Assembly (NCBI RefSeq): GCF_030269665.1
Contig: NZ_BSTS01000005.1
Location: 303,037-367,036, forward strand
DNA length: 64,000 bases
Direction of reading: 5' to 3'
Source of the DNA: Actinomycetospora sp. NBRC 106375
GTDB taxonomy: Bacteria > Actinomycetota > Actinomycetes > Mycobacteriales > Pseudonocardiaceae
Shown in pieces: positions 56,675-64,000 of the stretch (positions within the stretch are counted from its first letter, which is position 1; every line of letters begins with the position of its first letter). The translations under genes and the position numbers were made by a program. The notes under the pieces are model-generated. The model was not told the DNA's origin and did not search any database. It saw only the letters and a list, made by a program, of their open reading frames with translations.

Positions 56675-57121
56675 TCATGCGGGGACGGAGTCGAAGCGGC
56701 CCTTGAGCCTGGCGCGCAGCTCATGGGTGGGGGTGCCGGCTGCGAGCCCCTCCCCGAGCTCGGCGAAGAAGTCCTCGAGCCCGGCTGGAGTGACCAGGAT
56801 CAGGGCGCGGGCGTCGGGGCTGGCGGTGAAGCCGTGGCGGGTGCCACGCGGGACGAACACCCAACTTCCGGGTACGGCCTCGATCTCCTCGTGGTCGAGG
56901 GTGAAGGTGAACCGCCCTTCGAGGACGTGGATGCACTCCTCGCGCTCGTGGTGGACGTGTGGGGGCGGGCTCGCCGCGTTGCCCCGGAACTCGATCACCT
57001 CGAAACCGCCGCCCGTGTCGCGGCCGCTGATCTTCACCTGGCCGAAGGACGGCAGGAGACGCCCCTCCTCCGGGGTGACGACGAAGCCGCCCTGGGTTCG
57101 GGTGTGGTGCTGCTCGGTCAT
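56675..57121 (-). CDS. Cupin-domain protein
   Basis: 148 residues, single cupin barrel: metal motif 1 PPHVHHEREECIHVLEGRF (near 62-80), motif 2 PGSWVFVPRGTRHGF. Enzyme or ligand sensor; substrate unknown. ATG with GGGGGAG 7 nt upstream. Divergent from a TetR regulator with an operator between them, so the TetR protein probably controls it. Confidence 0.88.
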   Translation of the reverse strand: MTEQHHTRTQGGFVVTPEEGRLLPSFGQVKISGRDTGGGFEVIEFRGNAASPPPHVHHEREECIHVLEGRFTFTLDHEEIEAVPGSWVFVPRGTRHGFTASPDARALILVTPAGLEDFFAELGEGLAAGTPTHELRARLKGRFDSVPA

Positions 57122-57184
57122 CACGGACTCCCCCACGGATCGATCTGGTGGCAGGGAACTGCTACGTTGGCAGTCTATGCCTTT

Positions 57185-57202
57185 ATGTCACTCGTATGAC
57201 AT
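57185..57202. promoter_or_regulatory. TetR-type operator
   Basis: ATGTCA-CTCGTA-TGACAT, a perfect 6-bp inverted repeat with a 6-nt spacer, in the 111-nt gap between the divergent cupin and tetR starts. Confidence 0.7.
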
Positions 57203-57232
57203 TAGGGCCTCGGCAGAGTGGGGTCAACGTCG

Positions 57233-57817
57233 ATGGGTCGCGACAACCAGAAGCGACGCACCCGCCGGGCGCTGGTGGAGGCGGCCGGCCGGCTGATCGC
57301 CGCCGGCGGGCGCCCGTCGGTGGCCGAGGTGGCGGAGGCGGCCGAAATCTCGGTCCGGACGGCCTACCGGTACTTCCCCAGCGTCGAGCAGCTCACCGTC
57401 GAGGCCACCCTGGAGGCGACCCGGCGGAACATGGAGCTTTCGATCGAGGCGGGCAAGCCGGAGGAACCGGTGACGGCTCGAGTCGATCGGTTGGTGGACG
57501 CGCTGATGCAGATGACCCTCGACAACGAGGCCCTGCTCCGCCAGATGATCAAGTTCACGGTCGACCGCGATCCCGTCGAGCCCGGCGTCCCGCCGCGACC
57601 GGCGCGGCGGCTCGAGTACGTCGAACGCGCCCTCGCCCCGCTGCAAGGCCGGCTCGACCCGGACGAGCTCGACCGCCTGACCCACGCGCTCACCGTCGTG
57701 ATGGGCATCGAGTCGGTCCTGGTGCTCCGCGACATCTGCGGGCTCGAGGCCGCCGAGATGCTCGCGGTGCAGCACTGGACTGCTCGCGCCCTGGTCGACG
57801 CCGCCGCGTCCCGCTAG
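57233..57817 (+). CDS. TetR-family transcriptional regulator
   Basis: 194 residues. N-terminal HTH: RRALVEAAGRLIAAGGRPSVAEVAEAAEISVRTAYRYFPSVEQL (8-55). C-terminal ligand domain of helical type, ligand unknown. ATG 57233 preferred; GTG 57218 is in frame and adds five residues. Likely represses itself and the cupin gene through the operator at 57185. The 218 nt after it hold no supported gene. Confidence 0.9.
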   Translation: MGRDNQKRRTRRALVEAAGRLIAAGGRPSVAEVAEAAEISVRTAYRYFPSVEQLTVEATLEATRRNMELSIEAGKPEEPVTARVDRLVDALMQMTLDNEALLRQMIKFTVDRDPVEPGVPPRPARRLEYVERALAPLQGRLDPDELDRLTHALTVVMGIESVLVLRDICGLEAAEMLAVQHWTARALVDAAASR

Positions 57818-58035
57818 GAGAGCCTATCCACCAAAGGCAGATGCGAGCCGATAACCCCCAGAACTGGCAGGTCCGGAAGGTGGCCGGTGTGGTCCCGGCC
57901 GATGCTGAGGTTGCAGCGCAGCGCGCCGTAGGGGGCGACGGTCTTGTGGTTGCACCCCAGCCGGGGCCGCGGCGACTCCCGGTGCCGTTGAGGTCGTACG
58001 CCTTCAAGATTGAATGCCCGTCAAGCAGGACGCTA

Positions 58036-58728
58036 CTAGTCCCAGTCGCTCCCAGCCCCAGAGGAGCCGGTGTTGTATCGAGTCAACGACCAAGAGAAGC
58101 GAGGATCACCGCCGATGCGCGCAAATACGGCATGCGCGATGACCGAAAGCCGCGCCATTTCATCACTCCAGCCGTTTATCTGCGCAAACACGTCAGCTTT
58201 AATTCTCGGGAAGTTCGTCAGGCGAACCCGACCTGTCGGGGTCAGGTCTTCTAGTGCCGCCGGTATAAACGCGTCCACGCCATGACCTTCATCTGGGTTC
58301 CAGGAAAGAAGCAGGCGGTCGTGGTCGACGAGATACTCACCGCTCAATATAAGCCAGTAACCTTGCCCCACGGCGATTTCGAGACCACGAAAGGCATCTT
58401 CCCATGAAGTGCCGAGCTCGAAGCTCTGCACAGTCGTACGAGAATCAAGGCGGCTTAACAACTGCAGTAACACCGCGCTATAAGGAGTTCCTTGTGCAGT
58501 GGTGGATTCTGTCGATGCCGAGGTCCTCTCACCAGATACCTCGAAAATTTTGATTGTGGCCTTACCGCCGACTTGGCCGGAGACGTTCTTGCTGTAACTG
58601 CGCGACGTAGCGATATCGATCCCCAGGGAGGCGGCGACGTCGGCCAACTGTTCTTCGTTGCAATAATCGAAAACGAACTGCCCTGGGTCGTAAGCAAATT
58701 GAATTGTATCTGCCTCGACTTGCGCCAT
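58036..58728 (-). CDS. Hypothetical accessory protein of unknown family
   Basis: 230 residues, acidic, soluble. Contains IQFAYDPGQFVFDYCNEEQLADVAASLGI, KNVSGQVGGKATIKIFEV, SRLDSRTTVQSFELG, GYWLILSGEYLVDHDR and LTNFPRIKADVFAQINGW: a plausible two-domain alpha/beta protein, not recognised. Base composition is visibly less GC-rich than the core genes, suggesting transfer. ATG with AGGGAGAG 6 nt upstream. Confidence 0.6.
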   Translation of the reverse strand: MAQVEADTIQFAYDPGQFVFDYCNEEQLADVAASLGIDIATSRSYSKNVSGQVGGKATIKIFEVSGERTSASTESTTAQGTPYSAVLLQLLSRLDSRTTVQSFELGTSWEDAFRGLEIAVGQGYWLILSGEYLVDHDRLLLSWNPDEGHGVDAFIPAALEDLTPTGRVRLTNFPRIKADVFAQINGWSDEMARLSVIAHAVFARIGGDPRFSWSLTRYNTGSSGAGSDWD

Positions 58729-58838
58729 TCGGCTCTCCCTTGTTCAGACCTATTTTTAACGACCACGATGCGTGAGAACGAGCGACCGTCAGGGTCCGGC
58801 GAGGATAGCCCGCGCGCGTCGGCCTAGGCTGTTCGCTG

Positions 58839-59069
58839 GTGGTCTCTCGTCAGCGAGCTCGAGCACTCAGCCACAGCGGCCTGGATCGACGGCATGTTCC
58901 GGTCGGGCCAGCTGAGCGCCTCATCGCTGGCGGCCGCGCTCGCGAAGCGATGAAGGTCGTCCGTGACTGGGTCAAGAGCAGCGGCTGGGCGGTCAGCGAC
59001 CGCGGCCGGCTGCCGAAATACGTCGTGGAGGCCTACGACGCCGCCCACAAGTGGCAGCCACTCGCGTAG
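58839..59069 (+). CDS. Lsr2 C-terminal-domain fragment
   Basis: 76 residues. The last 37 (VVRDWVKSSGWAVSDRGRLPKYVVEAYDAAH) match the DNA-binding tail of Lsr2, the actinobacterial xenogeneic silencer. The N-terminal dimerisation domain is missing and the first 38 residues are Arg/Gly-rich. GTG 8 nt after TAGGCT; an internal ATG at 58950 starts exactly at the domain and overlaps a stop in another frame. Probably a truncated or mini Lsr2. About 340 nt after it hold nothing I can name. Confidence 0.5.
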   Translation: MVSRQRARALSHSGLDRRHVPVGPAERLIAGGRAREAMKVVRDWVKSSGWAVSDRGRLPKYVVEAYDAAHKWQPLA

Positions 59070-59410
59070 CCGGCGCCCCGCCTCATGCAAGCGACGTCGA
59101 GAAGTTCGAACTGCTGCTGGCTGAGTGAGCGTCGCCGGCGCCCCCGGCGGTGTGACACGGCTCGTGACGCGAAACGCCGCGTAGCGACGTTGTCCAGGAG
59201 CACCGTGTGCTGCCGTTCGACGCCGTCGTCGCAGGTAGAAGCCCTGGTCAGCGGCTGGACAGGCCCCGGAGCGATCGTGGGCAGGGCTTCGCGCAGCAAG
59301 CAGTGCCCTTGGGGTAGATCACCCACGAGAGGTTTCCGCTGCCCGGGGCGGCTACAGAGGCCGAGGCACCGTGGGGCTCGACTGTCGGGCGCTCAGGCAA
59401 GTTACGGACC

Positions 59411-59809
59411 GTGGCACGGGTCGAGTGGTCGGTGACGCCTCCGGATGCGATCGAGGAAGTCGTTGGCGTGCTGTTGTGTCGGGAGAACCCCGACGCGACT
59501 CGCATCAAGCCTTCCCGCGGCGACGGTGGGATCGACGTCCTGGTCCCTGCGTCGGGGGCTCCGAGAAGCATCGAGGTCTACCAGGTCAAGTCGTTCACTG
59601 GGACGCTGAGCGCCCAGCAGAAGCTGCAGATCGAACGCTCGCTGAAGCGAGTGCAGACTTTCTGCGCCGAGCAGAACCTGACGATCACCGCCTGGTACGT
59701 CACGCTGCCGCTCACGCCGACCAACGAGACACGAGAGTGGTTCCTGCGGCTCACCGAGGGCGTGGGCTTCCCGTGCCACTGGCGGGAGCCCGTCACGATT
59801 CCCGTGTAA
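59411..59809 (+). pseudogene. Mrr-like restriction endonuclease, 5' part (gene split by IS256-family element)
   Basis: 132 residues visible. PD-(D/E)xK core: RGDGGIDVLVPASG with Asp42, then YQVK with Gln58 and Lys60, as in Mrr-type nucleases that cut modified or foreign DNA. The frame runs into the IS element and stops at 59809. The last native residues are about CHWR. The 3' part continues at 61203, where GLDYLEGLAAQYPGVIDHYL reads on naturally. Start GTG 59411. Confidence 0.7.
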
Positions 59810-61202
59810 GCAACGGGACGCTGATTGTTTGAATCTATCAGAGTTTCAGGCGTCCGGGGAAGTGGACGACGAGGGTGTTGAGGGCGATCTTCCAGCCGTA
59901 GGTGCCGGTGCCTGATTCGCCTCCGCGGTTGCTGGAGATGTTCCGTAGTCCGAGGTAGATGAGTTTCATGGCTGCTTCTTCGGAGGGGAAGTGTCCGCGT
60001 GCTTTGGTGATTTTCCGGAGCTGGAAGTTGATGGATTCGATGGCGTTGGTGGTGTAGACCACTCGGCGCAGCTCGGGGGGATAGTCCAGGAACGGGACGA
60101 ACTCGTTCCAGGCGCGCTGCCAGACGTCGATCACGCCGGGGTACTGGGCGCCCCAGGTCTGGTCGAGGTCTTTGAGGGCGAGCTCGGCGGCCTCGACGGT
60201 GGGCGCGGTGTAGATCGTCTTCATGGACTTGGTGATCTTCTTGCGGTCCTGGTAGGACACGAAGCGCATACAGTTGCGGATCACGTGGACCACGCAGGTC
60301 TGGACCACGGTGTCGGGGAAGACGCTGGTGATGGCTTCGGGCAGGCCCGACAGGCCGTCGCAGCAGGCGATCAGGACGTCGCGCAGGCCGCGGTTGCGCA
60401 GCTGGGTCAGCACCGAGTGCCAGAACTTCGCGCCCTCGGCCTCGGCGATCCAGACCCCCAGGGCGTGCTTGCGGCCCTCGACGTCGACGCCGACCACGAG
60501 GTGGGCGACCTTGATGGTGACCGCGCCCTTGTCGCGGATCCGCAGCCGGATCCCGTCGACGTAGACGATCGGGTAGACCTCGTCGACCGGACGGTTGCGC
60601 CACAACTCGATCTCGTCGGTGACGATGTCGGTGATGTTCGAGATCATCTCGCGGGAGGCGTTCACGCCGTAGACCTCGCCCAGATGCGATTCGATGTCGC
60701 GGGTCGACATGCCACGGGCATAGCAGGACAAGACGAGCTCATCGATCTGCCCGATCCGCCGGCGGCGTTTCGGCACGATCTGGGGTTCGAATTCCCCGTT
60801 GCGGTCCCGCGGGACCGCGATGGTCACCGGCCCGTTGGTGGTCGACACGGTCTTGGTGCCGTGCCCGTTACGGGAATTGCCTGAGCCGACCCCGGAGGGG
60901 TCGTCGCGCTCATAGCCCAGGTGATGACTCATCTCGCCCTGCAAGGCCCGTTCCAGAACGGCCTTGGTCATCTGATTGAGCAGACCGTCAGCCCCGTCGA
61001 TCGGGGTGCCGGCGGCCGCGGCGTCGGCGAGCAGCGCGTCGATCGCCTCGGGCTGCAACGCCGCGGCGAGTCGGCCGGCCGCCGACGCGTCCGCCGCCGC
61101 CGACTGAAGATCTTCGTCGTTCACAGGGACGTCCCTTCCGACCACCATGCCGCTCACAGCAGTCGATCTTGGTCCGTCCGCTGCTTACACGGTTGTCGTG
61201 AC
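59792..61202. mobile_element. Complete IS256-family insertion sequence
   Basis: Ends are imperfect inverted repeats. The left begins GTCACGATTCCCGTGTAAGC; the right, read inward on the minus strand, begins GTCACGACAACCGTGTAAGC. The transposase fills the inside. Inserted in the Mrr-like nuclease gene. A clean target duplication is not visible, so the exact ends are uncertain by a few bases. Confidence 0.75.
59838..61124 (-). CDS. IS256-family transposase
   Basis: 428 residues from GTG 61124 (GGAAGGGA 7 nt upstream; GTG 61157 is an alternative). Mutator-type DDE: Asp in YVDGIRLR, Asp in CCDGLSGLPEAI, Glu in TTNAIESINFQLRK, plus CVVHVIRN and FVPFLDYPPELRRVVY. Full length and no frameshift, so likely active. 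Confidence 0.95.
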   Translation of the reverse strand: MNDEDLQSAAADASAAGRLAAALQPEAIDALLADAAAAGTPIDGADGLLNQMTKAVLERALQGEMSHHLGYERDDPSGVGSGNSRNGHGTKTVSTTNGPVTIAVPRDRNGEFEPQIVPKRRRRIGQIDELVLSCYARGMSTRDIESHLGEVYGVNASREMISNITDIVTDEIELWRNRPVDEVYPIVYVDGIRLRIRDKGAVTIKVAHLVVGVDVEGRKHALGVWIAEAEGAKFWHSVLTQLRNRGLRDVLIACCDGLSGLPEAITSVFPDTVVQTCVVHVIRNCMRFVSYQDRKKITKSMKTIYTAPTVEAAELALKDLDQTWGAQYPGVIDVWQRAWNEFVPFLDYPPELRRVVYTTNAIESINFQLRKITKARGHFPSEEAAMKLIYLGLRNISSNRGGESGTGTYGWKIALNTLVVHFPGRLKL

Positions 61203-62621
61203 ACGCCCACTGACCAGGGGTTGGACTACCTGGAGGGCCTCGCCGCCCAATATCCGGGAGTCATCGATCACTACCTCCATGGCGGTCGGGAGCGACTGGC
61301 CGCATCCGTGGCCTCCCTGAGCAGCGCGCTGCGGCTCGCCCAGCGCGCGGCACGGCGCCCGACCGCCAGCGAGGAAGGGGTCACCGAGCCGGCGGCCCTG
61401 CAGCCGGGAGAGACCCTCGAAGGTCTCGCCGGACTCTACGATCTGCTCAACCGAGACGACCCCCACTACCGCTACGAGTTCGCCGTCACCGCAACGCCCC
61501 CGCCCCTTGACCAGGCCGAGGATCTACTCGTCGCCGTGGTCCAGGAGGGCAGCCCCGACGGCTGCGTCACCGTCAAGGTCTTCGCCCGGTTCCGCGAAGC
61601 GGTCGTCGAGCGACCGGTGCCGGGCTCGATCTCCTTCGACCCCAGCAGCGACGAGGACCTCGCACGCGACCTGGACCTCTTCGAGCGTTACGGTCGCCCG
61701 TTCGACGCCCCGAGCGGCACCGTGAGCACCGAGATGGACCTTCCCAGCGGGTTGGGCGGACGCCTCGAGGGCGCCAGCGCCACCATCGGACCACCTGCCG
61801 ATAGCTCCAGCGATGAGCAGCTACGGCTCGCCGTGCTCGACCCCGACGGAAACGTCCTCGCCGAGCCCATCCTCGACATGCAGCCCATCTTCCGAGGCAG
61901 CCACGGCGTAGGTCGGTACGGCGAAGAACACCACGGCGCCTTCGGACTCGAGCTACTCACCGACCTCACCACAGGCCACACCTCGATCACCATGAAAGCC
62001 CTACCGCTGACCGGACGCCGTCCAGAGCAGCTCCTCGAAGGCCTACGATTCGCCACCGAGTTCCGCCACCCCAACCGCTTTCGCATCCGCCCGGCCTACG
62101 GCCCCCGGGCGAGCCCTCTCACCGACATACCCGACCAGGGCAACTACGACAGCCAGACCGACGCGGTCTACGACTTCGTCGAGGCGCTCGCGCTCATCCA
62201 GCAGCACACACCGGACCAGCTCTTGTTGCCCGATGTCGCCGCGACGACCGGCGAGCAGCAGCATGGGGTACTGCGGGCGGCCCGGCTCCTCCGGGGCGAG
62301 ACAATCCGAGGGACGTGGAACCAGCTCTCAGCGGTCCACCTGCATCCAGGGCTCACCGTCGAGCCCGCCGAACGCTTTGCGCTCCGCACCTTCCAGCGAC
62401 TTGCCGTCAAGCTCCCTGAGGTCGATCTCGATCTGGGCCTCGTCCAGATCGATCTCCCAATCGCCCGAGCCGACCCTGACGCCGTCCACGAGCACGACGA
62501 CCACCTCGACATTCGCCTCGTTCCCGCTGGCAGCAACGTGGCCCTGTTTCGCTACCGAGCGGACGCGGACAGCACAGAGGAGCCCGACGAGGACGCAAGC
62601 AAGGACCGCGACCGCACGTAG
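61203..62621 (+). pseudogene. 3' part of the split Mrr-like nuclease gene
   Basis: About 472 codons open without a start of their own, beginning after the IS right end. GLDYLEGLAAQYPGVIDHYLHGGRERL follows on from the 5' part. The rest is a large domain of unknown function (YDLLNRDDPHYRYEF, AVVERPVPGSISFDP, LLTDLTTGHTSITMKALPLTGRRPEQLLEGLRFATEF). Together the intact protein would be about 600 residues: N-terminal nuclease, C-terminal sensor or partner domain. Confidence 0.65.
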
Positions 62622-62739
62622 GAGTTGTGCGGATTCCGCCCCGACGGACGGGTCCACAGTGACCCTTGAAGGGGGTCTGTCCGACGGACGGTGTAACTGG
62701 TTCTGAGGCTCCGGGCGTGTCCCGGGGGAAGGACCAGTC

Positions 62740-63756
62740 ATGACCGACACGATCGGGCCGCTCGGATCGATCAGCAGCAGCTCGCTCGGGACCTTGTGGA
62801 GGCCGCTCGTGCTGAGGGGGCCGAGCTCGTCGGCCCGGGCGGGCTGCTGACCGGGTTGACCAAGACGGTGCTGGAGACCGCTCTGGACGCGGAGATGAGC
62901 GAGCACCTGGGTTACGACAAGCACGAGTCCGCCGGCCGCGACGGCGGCAACTCCCGCAACGGCACGCGGGTCAAGACTGTGCTCACCGAGATCGGGCCGG
63001 TGGAGATCGAGGTCCCGCGCGACCGCGACGCCAGCTTCGAGCCGGTCATCGTCAAGAAGCGCCAGCGGCGGCTCGACGGGATCGACGAGATCGTCTTGTC
63101 GCTGACCGCGCGCGGCCTGACCACCGGGGAGGTCGCCGCGCACTTCGACGAGGTCTACGGGGCCAAGGTCTCGCGAGACACGATCTCGCGGATCACCGAC
63201 AAGGTGATCGAGGAGATGACCGAGTGGCAGAACCGGCCGCTCGACGCGGTGTATCCGGTGCTGTTCGTCGACGCGATCCACGTGAAGGTCCGCGACGGGC
63301 AGGTGACCAACCGGCCGTTCTACGTGGTCATCGGCGTGACCGTCGACGGGCACCGGGACGTGCTGGGGATCTGGGCCGGGCAGGGCGGCGGGGCCGGGGA
63401 GGGCGCGAAGTACTGGCTGCAGGTCCTCACCGAGATCAAGAACCGCGGCGTGACCGACGTGTGCATCGCGGTCTGCGACGGGCTCAAGGGCCTACCCGAG
63501 TCGATCACCACGGTCTGGCCGCCGACGCTGGTGCAGGCCTGCGTACTGCACCTGATCCGCAACACCTTCCGGTATGCCTCCCGCAAGTACTGGGAGCAGA
63601 TGGCCCGCGACCTGCGCCCGGTCTACACCGCGCCCACCGAGGCAGCCGCGCTCGAGCGCTTCGAGGAGTTCGTCGAGACCTGGGGCGCGCTCTACCCGGC
63701 GATCGTCACGCTGTGGCGCTCGAGCTGGTCGGAGTTCGTACCCTTCCTGGACTACG
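62740..63756 (+). pseudogene. Degraded IS256-family transposase
   Basis: ATG 62740 with AAGGA is the natural start but is out of frame with the body; the two frames meet near 62745-62790, where an indel must lie. From about 62757 in frame 3 the sequence RIDQQQLARDLVEAARAEGAELVGPGGLLTGL runs to FVPFLDY at 63756 (Asp in LFVDAIHVK, Asp in VCDGLKGLPESI). The C-terminal third with the catalytic Glu is missing, replaced by another element. Inactive. Confidence 0.85.
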
Positions 63757-64000
63757 GAGCCTGTTGCGAATCACGGTGACAGCCGCCGCCGCGTGATCGC
63801 TGCGAGGCTGTCGCCTCAGGACGTGCTCGGCGAACCGGTCGGTTGGCCCCTCTATGGCAGGGGACGGCCCGGTTAGGCGCCGAGGGCGATGGCGAGGTGG
63901 AGCTTGCGGAGGTTGAAGGCGGTGGCCGCGAGGTGCAGCTCGCTGGTGGCGGCGGCCAGACCGCGTCGGGAGAACCGATCGAGGATCTTCTTGAGGTTCC
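63757..64000. mobile_element. IS1182-like element, left part (cut by window edge)
   Basis: Foreign sequence begins GGAGCCTGTTGCGAATCACG directly after the IS256 FVPFLDY codons. About 116 nt of end sequence precede the transposase stop. The inner part leaves the window. Confidence 0.6.
63873..64000 (-). CDS. IS1182-family transposase, C-terminal end only
   Basis: 42 residues visible on the minus strand: NLKKILDRFSRRGLAAATSE followed by LHLAATAFNLRKLHLAIALGA, the usual C-terminus of IS1182/DDE_Tnp_1 transposases. Stop TAA at 63875-63873. The remainder lies beyond the window. Confidence 0.8.
   Translation of the reverse strand, partial: NLKKILDRFSRRGLAAATSELHLAATAFNLRKLHLAIALGA

Noticed and set aside
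57818..58035. Coding remnant after tetR
   Set aside because: Frames on both strands continue through it but show no recognisable domain or start signals; left as unassigned.
59792..61202. Exact 8-9 bp target-site duplication for the IS256 element
   Set aside because: The flanks share only short partial matches (such as CCACTG); no exact duplication could be shown.
55868..64000. Integrase and second att site for the suspected island
   Set aside because: No tyrosine or serine recombinase frame and no repeat of the tRNA 3' end inside the window; they may lie beyond it.

Overview
The window is chromosomal DNA from a very GC-rich actinomycete, most likely of the Pseudonocardiaceae type. This rests on the purine gene order, mycothiol enzymes (mshD, an MDMPI-fold protein), GlnR, DUF3073, PASTA and DivIVA-like proteins, GTG/TTG starts, and many genes that begin 6-8 nt after a TANNNT -10 box (leaderless transcripts). 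No species can be named from sequence alone.

Layout. 1-18.5 kb: purD (cut by the window edge), a two-gene type VII secretion-like pair (EspC-like protein plus a WXG / Ser-Asp stalk / lytic transglycosylase protein broken by a 2-nt frameshift), an aminotransferase, a K+ channel, and a minus-strand signalling operon (REC-PP2C phosphatase, CHASE3 histidine kinase, receiver-only regulator, threonine aldolase) joined by stop/start overlaps. Then purB, purC, a deacetylase-like protein, an MBL hydrolase, purS-purQ, an unknown gene and purL. 18.5-25.5 kb: SGNH hydrolase, sterol-carrier-like protein, methyltransferase, GGDEF-EAL protein, purF, purM. With purD this gives eight de novo purine genes.

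25.5-34.9 kb: DUF2945, DUF3073, an unknown gene, an RsiG-type c-di-GMP-binding anti-sigma homologue, a Ser/Thr dehydratase, YgfZ, Fur, a DivIVA-like protein, a membrane protein, PxpC/PxpB, nitrobindin and a 39-residue membrane peptide. 35-50 kb is a block whose order matches Mycobacterium tuberculosis Rv0813c-Rv0823c: DUF1416, rhodanese CysA with a cysteine-containing leader peptide, thiX, glnR, mshD, the pstSCAB phosphate transporter, phoU, a LytR-CpsA-Psr protein and a tRNA-dihydrouridine synthase, with a diguanylate cyclase inserted. PHO boxes lie in front of pstS and phoU at the same distance from their -10 boxes.

50-55.7 kb: ECF sigma factor, MDMPI-fold protein, an MBL-Rieske protein, a PHP protein, an ArsR-SRPBCC fusion regulator, a micro-ORF with an extended Shine-Dalgarno, and a Cys-containing hypothetical. 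At 55.8 kb a tRNA-Lys(UUU) marks a sharp change. From there to the end lie small orphan genes, a cupin/TetR pair with an operator, an Lsr2-tail fragment, an Mrr-like nuclease gene split by an intact IS256-family element, a decayed IS256 copy and the start of an IS1182-like element. This looks like an accessory island next to a tRNA, although no integrase is visible inside the window.
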